A DNA stretch of 8,432 nucleotides, taken from Deltaproteobacteria bacterium. Lineage in GTDB: Bacteria > Desulfobacterota > Syntrophia > Syntrophales > UBA5619. The stretch lies in NCBI GenBank assembly GCA_026388345.1, contig JAPLJY010000065.1:1-8432 (forward strand). Direction: 5' to 3'. This document shows positions 6,341-8,432 of the stretch, piece by piece. Position 1 is the stretch's first letter; every line of letters starts with the position of its first letter. The position numbers and the translations under genes were made by a program. A model generated the notes under the pieces. That model had not been told where the DNA came from, did no database searches, and saw only the letters and a list, made by a program, of their open reading frames with translations.

Positions 6341-7111
6341 ATGTTGAATCGCCGAGGCAACAAGAGAATTTCCCGGCTGTTGGGGTTTGTTCTGGGGGCG
6401 GCCGCGCTGCTGTGCGGTTTGTCCGCGACGCCCGCGACGGGAGAGGAAAAGCCCTCCCTCCAGGCGTTGGTCGTGACGACGGAGGATTGGTCCGCCGTCG
6501 ATGCTGCCCTCCAGCTCTTTGAGCGTAAGAGCGCAAAATTTTCATGGATGCCCGCGGGGGAGAGGATTCCCGCCGTTGTGGGCAGAAACGGCCTCGCCTG
6601 GGGAAGAGGCGTCCATCCGGATCTTCCGGCCGGGGGGCCGCAAAAACGGGAGGGGGACGGGAGGACCCCGGCGGGCATTTTCAAACTGGGTACCGCATTC
6701 GGCGATGCGCCCGGCGAATCGGTTCCGTGGATCGATCTCCCCTACCGGCAGATGACGGAAAGCAGCAAGTGCGTCGACGATCCTGCTTCGGCTGCCTACA
6801 ACCGCCTGATCGATGAGGGAAACGTCCGGCAGGACTGGAACAGCCGGGAAGAGATGAAACGGAGCGATGAGCAGTATCGCCTGGGAATCGTGATCGGGCA
6901 CAACACGGATCCCGTGGCGCCGGGAGGCGGGTCCTGCATCTTCCTCCACATATGGGAGAAGCCGTCCAAGGGAACCTCCGGCTGTACGGCCGTCTCGGCC
7001 GTCGCCCTGGAGGAGATCCTTCGGCGTCTGAGACCCGAAGCCAATCCCCTTCTGATCCAGCTTCCGCAGCAGGAATATGAGCGAATGCGCGGTCCCTGGG
7101 GCCTTCCATGA
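6341..7111 (+). CDS. Secreted L,D-transpeptidase-like protein (YkuD fold, COG3786-type)
   Basis: The 256-aa product has a basic N-terminus and hydrophobic core (ISRLLGFVLGAAALLCGL) typical of a Sec signal peptide, so it is exported. The body matches the YkuD-type L,D-transpeptidase family: GRNGLAWGRGVH, KREGDGRTPAGIFKLG, SKCVDDPASAAYN, W-x-S-x-E-x-M, then GHNTDPVAPGGGSCIFLHIW and KGTSGCTAVS. The likely nucleophile is the cysteine of SGCTA (residue 215) with H203 of FLHIW. Such enzymes make 3-3 peptidoglycan links or attach proteins or lipids to the cell wall; which of these it does is not decided by sequence. ATG 6341 is chosen because the signal peptide begins there, but its Shine-Dalgarno is poor. 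ATG 6263 (overlapping the dipeptidase stop, ATGA) is in frame and would add 26 non-signal-like residues. The stop lies inside a direct repeat (7109-7137). It is probably co-transcribed with the dipeptidase. Confidence 0.85.
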   Translation: MLNRRGNKRISRLLGFVLGAAALLCGLSATPATGEEKPSLQALVVTTEDWSAVDAALQLFERKSAKFSWMPAGERIPAVVGRNGLAWGRGVHPDLPAGGPQKREGDGRTPAGIFKLGTAFGDAPGESVPWIDLPYRQMTESSKCVDDPASAAYNRLIDEGNVRQDWNSREEMKRSDEQYRLGIVIGHNTDPVAPGGGSCIFLHIWEKPSKGTSGCTAVSAVALEEILRRLRPEANPLLIQLPQQEYERMRGPWGLP

Positions 7112-7137
7112 CCGGGAGCACAACCCGCAAGCCCCGC
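7109..7137 (+). repeat. Direct repeat, copy A
   Basis: This 29-nt stretch, beginning TGACCGGGAGCACAACC and ending GCAAGCCCCGC, recurs at 7457-7485 with two mismatches. The stop codon of the transpeptidase gene is its first three bases. Further downstream, CCGGGAAGC plus a hairpin ending AGCTTCC (7159-7194) parallels CCGGGAAGC plus a hairpin ending AGCTTC at 7535-7566, so a larger module is probably duplicated and has diverged. Confidence 0.75.
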
Positions 7138-7161
7138 AAACAACAGACCGCCTCCTTGCCG

Positions 7162-7198
7162 GGAAGCTAACCGCCCTTTGGGTGGGTAGCTTCCTTTT
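7162..7198 (+). terminator. Rho-independent terminator after the transpeptidase gene
   Basis: GGAAGCTA (7162-7169) pairs perfectly with TAGCTTCC (7187-7194), and the inner CCGCCC pairs with GGGTGG through one G-U and a TTT loop. TTTT follows (7195-7198). It begins 50 nt after the transpeptidase stop and just before the trp promoter, so it separates the two transcription units. The T tract is short, which makes it of moderate strength. Confidence 0.75.
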
Positions 7199-7209
7199 GA
7201 AGATTCCGT

Positions 7210-7238
7210 TTGACACGTTGTTCAAAGTCTGGTAGGAA
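7210..7238 (+). promoter_or_regulatory. Promoter of the trp operon
   Basis: A consensus -35 TTGACA (7210-7215), a 17-nt spacer and a weak -10 TAGGAA (7233-7238, 3 of 6) precede the leader ORF by 36 nt. Transcription would begin near 7245. An imperfect palindrome TTTGA-N8-TCAAA (7209-7226) covers the -35 and could be an operator, but it does not resemble the E. coli TrpR site that I know. Confidence 0.55.
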
Positions 7239-7274
7239 AAAATCGCTTTTGAAAAAAGGATCGGCGGGAAGAAG

Positions 7275-7349
7275 ATGACCAACAAGCTTAACAGCATGAG
7301 AAACTGGTGGTGGCAGAACAGCCATAGGAAGGGGTTTGTCCACCGCTGA
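7275..7349 (+). CDS. trpL: trp operon leader peptide, 24 aa with three consecutive Trp codons
   Basis: A short ORF (ATG 7275, TGA 7347-7349) encodes a peptide that begins MTNKLNSMRNWWW and ends in GFVHR. The TGG triplets at 7305-7313 give Trp-Trp-Trp, against a chance expectation that is very low for so small an ORF. It lies after the promoter and before a T-tailed hairpin upstream of trpE, exactly the layout of a ribosome-mediated trp attenuator. A modest GGGAAG lies 4-9 nt before the ATG. The peptide itself is expected to have no function; slow decoding of the Trp codons when charged tRNA-Trp is scarce would hold the ribosome on segment 1. Its stop codon falls within segment 2, so a ribosome that reaches the end masks that segment, as in enteric trpL. 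Confidence 0.9.
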   Translation: MTNKLNSMRNWWWQNSHRKGFVHR

Positions 7350-7382
7350 AGAGCATGAATTGAAATGATTTGAAGCCGTGGA
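7305..7382 (+). promoter_or_regulatory. Attenuator segments 1, 2 and 3 (pause and antiterminator pairings)
   Basis: Segment 1 is the three Trp codons (7305-7313); it can pair over nine bases with segment 2, CCACCGCTG (7340-7348), with three G-U pairs. Segment 2 (7339-7347) can instead pair with segment 3 (7374-7382): five pairs, one C-C mismatch and three pairs. Segment 3 (7373-7381) is also the left arm of the terminator. The three pairings are mutually exclusive. A ribosome stalled at Trp codons would free segment 2 for 2:3, blocking termination; a ribosome at the leader stop covers segment 2 and lets 3:4 form. Pairings were found by eye and no energies were computed. Confidence 0.8.
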
Positions 7383-7411
7383 GACCTCTTTAAGGACCCC
7401 ACGGCTTTTTT
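7373..7411 (+). terminator. trp attenuator terminator (3:4 hairpin, T1)
   Basis: AAGCCGTGG (7373-7381) pairs perfectly with CCACGGCTT (7399-7407), with a further CCT/AGG inside the loop, and the transcript continues as an uninterrupted six-T run (7406-7411). It starts 24 nt after the leader peptide stop. It has all the features of an intrinsic terminator and acts as the attenuator of the downstream trp genes. Confidence 0.88.
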
Positions 7412-7419
7412 GTTTCTGC

Positions 7420-7457
7420 AAAGAAGGCCGTGACCGATATCGCGGCCTTCTTTATTT
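7420..7457 (+). terminator. Second tandem intrinsic terminator (T2)
   Basis: AAAGAAGGCCGTGA (7420-7433) pairs with TCGCGGCCTTCTTT (7440-7453): fourteen pairs with one G-U and a six-base loop, followed by ATTTG, so the tail is TTTATTTG. It begins only 9 nt after the T1 T tract. Its left arm (7421-7432) can alternatively pair with T1's right arm and T tract (7400-7411) in twelve consecutive pairs, so T2 is probably coupled to T1 and not independent. Confidence 0.75.
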
Positions 7458-7485
7458 GACCGGGAGCGCATCCCGCAAGCCCCGC
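7457..7485 (+). repeat. Direct repeat, copy B
   Basis: This is the second copy of the 29-nt repeat at 7109-7137, two mismatches apart (GCGCATCC here against GCACAACC). It starts in the last T of the T2 tail and runs into the first CCCCGCC hairpin. The two copies bracket the transpeptidase terminator and the whole trp leader. Confidence 0.75.
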
Positions 7486-7498
7486 CTTGTAGGCGGGG
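7480..7498. repeat. REP-like hairpin 1
   Basis: CCCCGCC (7480-7486), loop TTGTA, GGCGGGG (7492-7498): a perfect seven-pair GC stem. With hairpin 2 it shares AAGCCCCGCC-n-TGTAGGCGGGGA. The compact GC stem and paired occurrence resemble REP/BIME elements or ends recognised by IS200/IS605-type (Y1, RAYT) transposases. No such transposase is in the window, so the link is an inference. Confidence 0.65.
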
Positions 7499-7537
7499 AT
7501 AAGGGGTGCAACAAAAAACAGATGTTTTCCGTACCGG

Positions 7538-7566
7538 GAAGCCCCGCCCTGTAGGCGGGGAGCTTC
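7538..7566. repeat. REP-like hairpin 2, just upstream of trpE
   Basis: GAAG plus CCCCGCC (7538-7548), loop CTGTA, GGCGGGG (7554-7560), then AG bulged and CTTC (7563-7566). It is the second copy of hairpin 1 with an extended lower stem. It ends 10 nt before the trpE Shine-Dalgarno, so in the mRNA it could influence ribosome access or RNA stability. No T tract follows, so it is not a terminator. Confidence 0.65.
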
Positions 7567-7589
7567 ACAAATGACAGGAGAAACGACCC

Positions 7590-8432
7590 ATGTACGATCC
7601 CGATTTTGAGACCTTTGCCCGTCGCGCCGGAGAGGGGAACCTGATCCCCGTCTGCCGGGAGATCCTGGCCGATACGGAAACCCCCGTCACGGCCCTGATG
7701 AAGCTGGCCGACCGCCCGCACGTCTTTCTGTTGGAGAGCGTCGAGGGGGGGGAGAAATGGGCGCGCTACAGCTTCCTCGGGGCGGACCCGCGGCTGATCT
7801 TCCGCATCCGGGAGGGAGAGGTGGTCATAGAGGAAAACGGTTCGGTGCGCCGGATCCCCCATGGGGGCGACCCGCTTAGGTTCCTGAAGGAGCTCCTCGA
7901 CCGTTACCGGCCCGTCCCGCTGGAGGGGCTTCCCCGGTTCTTCGGGGGCGCCGTGGGGTTTCTCGGCTACGACATGGTCCGCTATTTTGAGCGGCTCCCC
8001 GCCGGTAGAGGGGATGCCCCTGTGGAGGACGAGGCGGTCTTTCTCATCACCGACACGCTGCTGATCTTCGACAACATCCGGCACACGCTCAAGATCGTCG
8101 CCTGTGCGATGACCGGCGAGGGAGGGGATCTGCGGGAGATCTACGACGGGGCCGTCCGCCGGATCGACGACATGACGGCCCTCCTCCAGGCCCCGCTGAC
8201 CGGAAGAGCGGCTTCCGCTGAACGGAAGGACCAGGATCGGAAGGCCCCCCTCCCCTTCCGGTCCGACATGGCCCCGGAGACCTACCGGGCAATGGTCCGG
8301 ACGGCCCGGGAATACATCGCCGCGGGGGACATCATCCAGGTCGTCCTCTCCCAGCGGCTCCAGCGGGAATCCGCCGCGGATCCGGTCGATCTCTACCGGG
8401 CGCTCCGCCATGTGAACCCCTCGCCCTACCTG
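7590..8432 (+). CDS. trpE: Anthranilate synthase component I, N-terminal part (runs off the window)
   Basis: The first 281 codons are present with no stop. TrpE converts chorismate to anthranilate, with ammonia supplied by TrpG, and begins tryptophan synthesis; it competes with PheA and TyrA for chorismate made by the upstream genes. Visible features: LLESVEGGEKWARYSFLG (47-64), which carries the Trp feedback-binding LLES; FFGGAVGFLGYDMVRYFE (117-134); and the start of the catalytic chorismate-binding domain, YRAMVRTAREYIAAGDIIQVVLSQR split at 232-256, then VNPSPY (275-280), also near the Trp site. So the enzyme probably keeps Trp inhibition in addition to attenuation. The ATG is preceded by AGGAG (7576-7580) at 9-nt spacing. 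The C-terminal catalytic residues are beyond the window. Residues 200-222 are a variable, charged linker. Confidence 0.96.
   Translation, partial: MYDPDFETFARRAGEGNLIPVCREILADTETPVTALMKLADRPHVFLLESVEGGEKWARYSFLGADPRLIFRIREGEVVIEENGSVRRIPHGGDPLRFLKELLDRYRPVPLEGLPRFFGGAVGFLGYDMVRYFERLPAGRGDAPVEDEAVFLITDTLLIFDNIRHTLKIVACAMTGEGGDLREIYDGAVRRIDDMTALLQAPLTGRAASAERKDQDRKAPLPFRSDMAPETYRAMVRTAREYIAAGDIIQVVLSQRLQRESAADPVDLYRALRHVNPSPYL

Noticed and set aside
7480..7566. CRISPR array suggested by two repeated hairpins
   Set aside because: Only two short copies, spacing not typical of spacers, and no cas genes; better explained as REP-like elements.
7452..8411. Minus-strand open frame (319 codons) opposite trpE
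   Set aside because: Antisense to clear TrpE motifs and rich in Arg, Pro, Gly and Asp; no domain and no plausible ribosome binding site.

Overview
The window is a GC-rich bacterial chromosome segment, read almost entirely from the + strand. It carries an aromatic amino acid biosynthesis cluster: aroB (3' end only), pheA, aroA, aroK, aroC, tyrA, then a two-gene cell-wall insertion, then the regulated start of a trp operon (trpL leader, trpE 5' part). The fused chorismate mutase-prephenate dehydratase, the tight aro/phe/tyr gene order and the palindromic intergenic repeats suggest a Desulfobacterota-type (Syntrophales/Geobacter-like) organism. That is an inference from gene style, not a proven placement.

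Region 1 (1-5286) is one compact operon. aroB/pheA, pheA/aroA and aroA/aroK each overlap by ATGA, aroK and aroC are 1 nt apart, and tyrA starts 9 nt after a full GGAGGTGA Shine-Dalgarno that overlaps the aroC stop. Together these genes make 3-dehydroquinate, shikimate-3-phosphate, EPSP and chorismate, then prephenate, phenylpyruvate (PheA) and 4-hydroxyphenylpyruvate (TyrA). A palindromic element of about 200 bp (2684-2881) sits inside the 3' end of aroA. It is translated as a tail of roughly 70-85 residues that the EPSP synthase fold does not need.

Region 2 (5287-7198) starts with a gap of about 215 bp holding a hairpin, a good sigma70-type promoter (TTGACA-N17-TATCCT) and what looks like a broken interspersed repeat. 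Two secreted cell-wall enzymes follow: a VanX/DdpX-type D-Ala-D-Ala dipeptidase and a YkuD-fold L,D-transpeptidase-like protein, closed by a rho-independent terminator. At least part of the dipeptidase gene is clearly less GC-rich than the aro genes.

Region 3 (7199-8432) is the most interesting. A promoter with a perfect -35 drives a short leader ORF (trpL, 24 aa) containing three consecutive Trp codons, followed by an attenuator whose segments can pair 1:2, 2:3 and 3:4. A second intrinsic terminator lies only 9 nt beyond the first. Its left arm can pair with segment 4 (4:5), so the two terminators could be coupled: antitermination at the first would also disarm the second. A pair of GC-rich REP-like hairpins and a 29-nt direct repeat surround this leader. 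trpE (anthranilate synthase component I) begins at 7590 and runs off the window.
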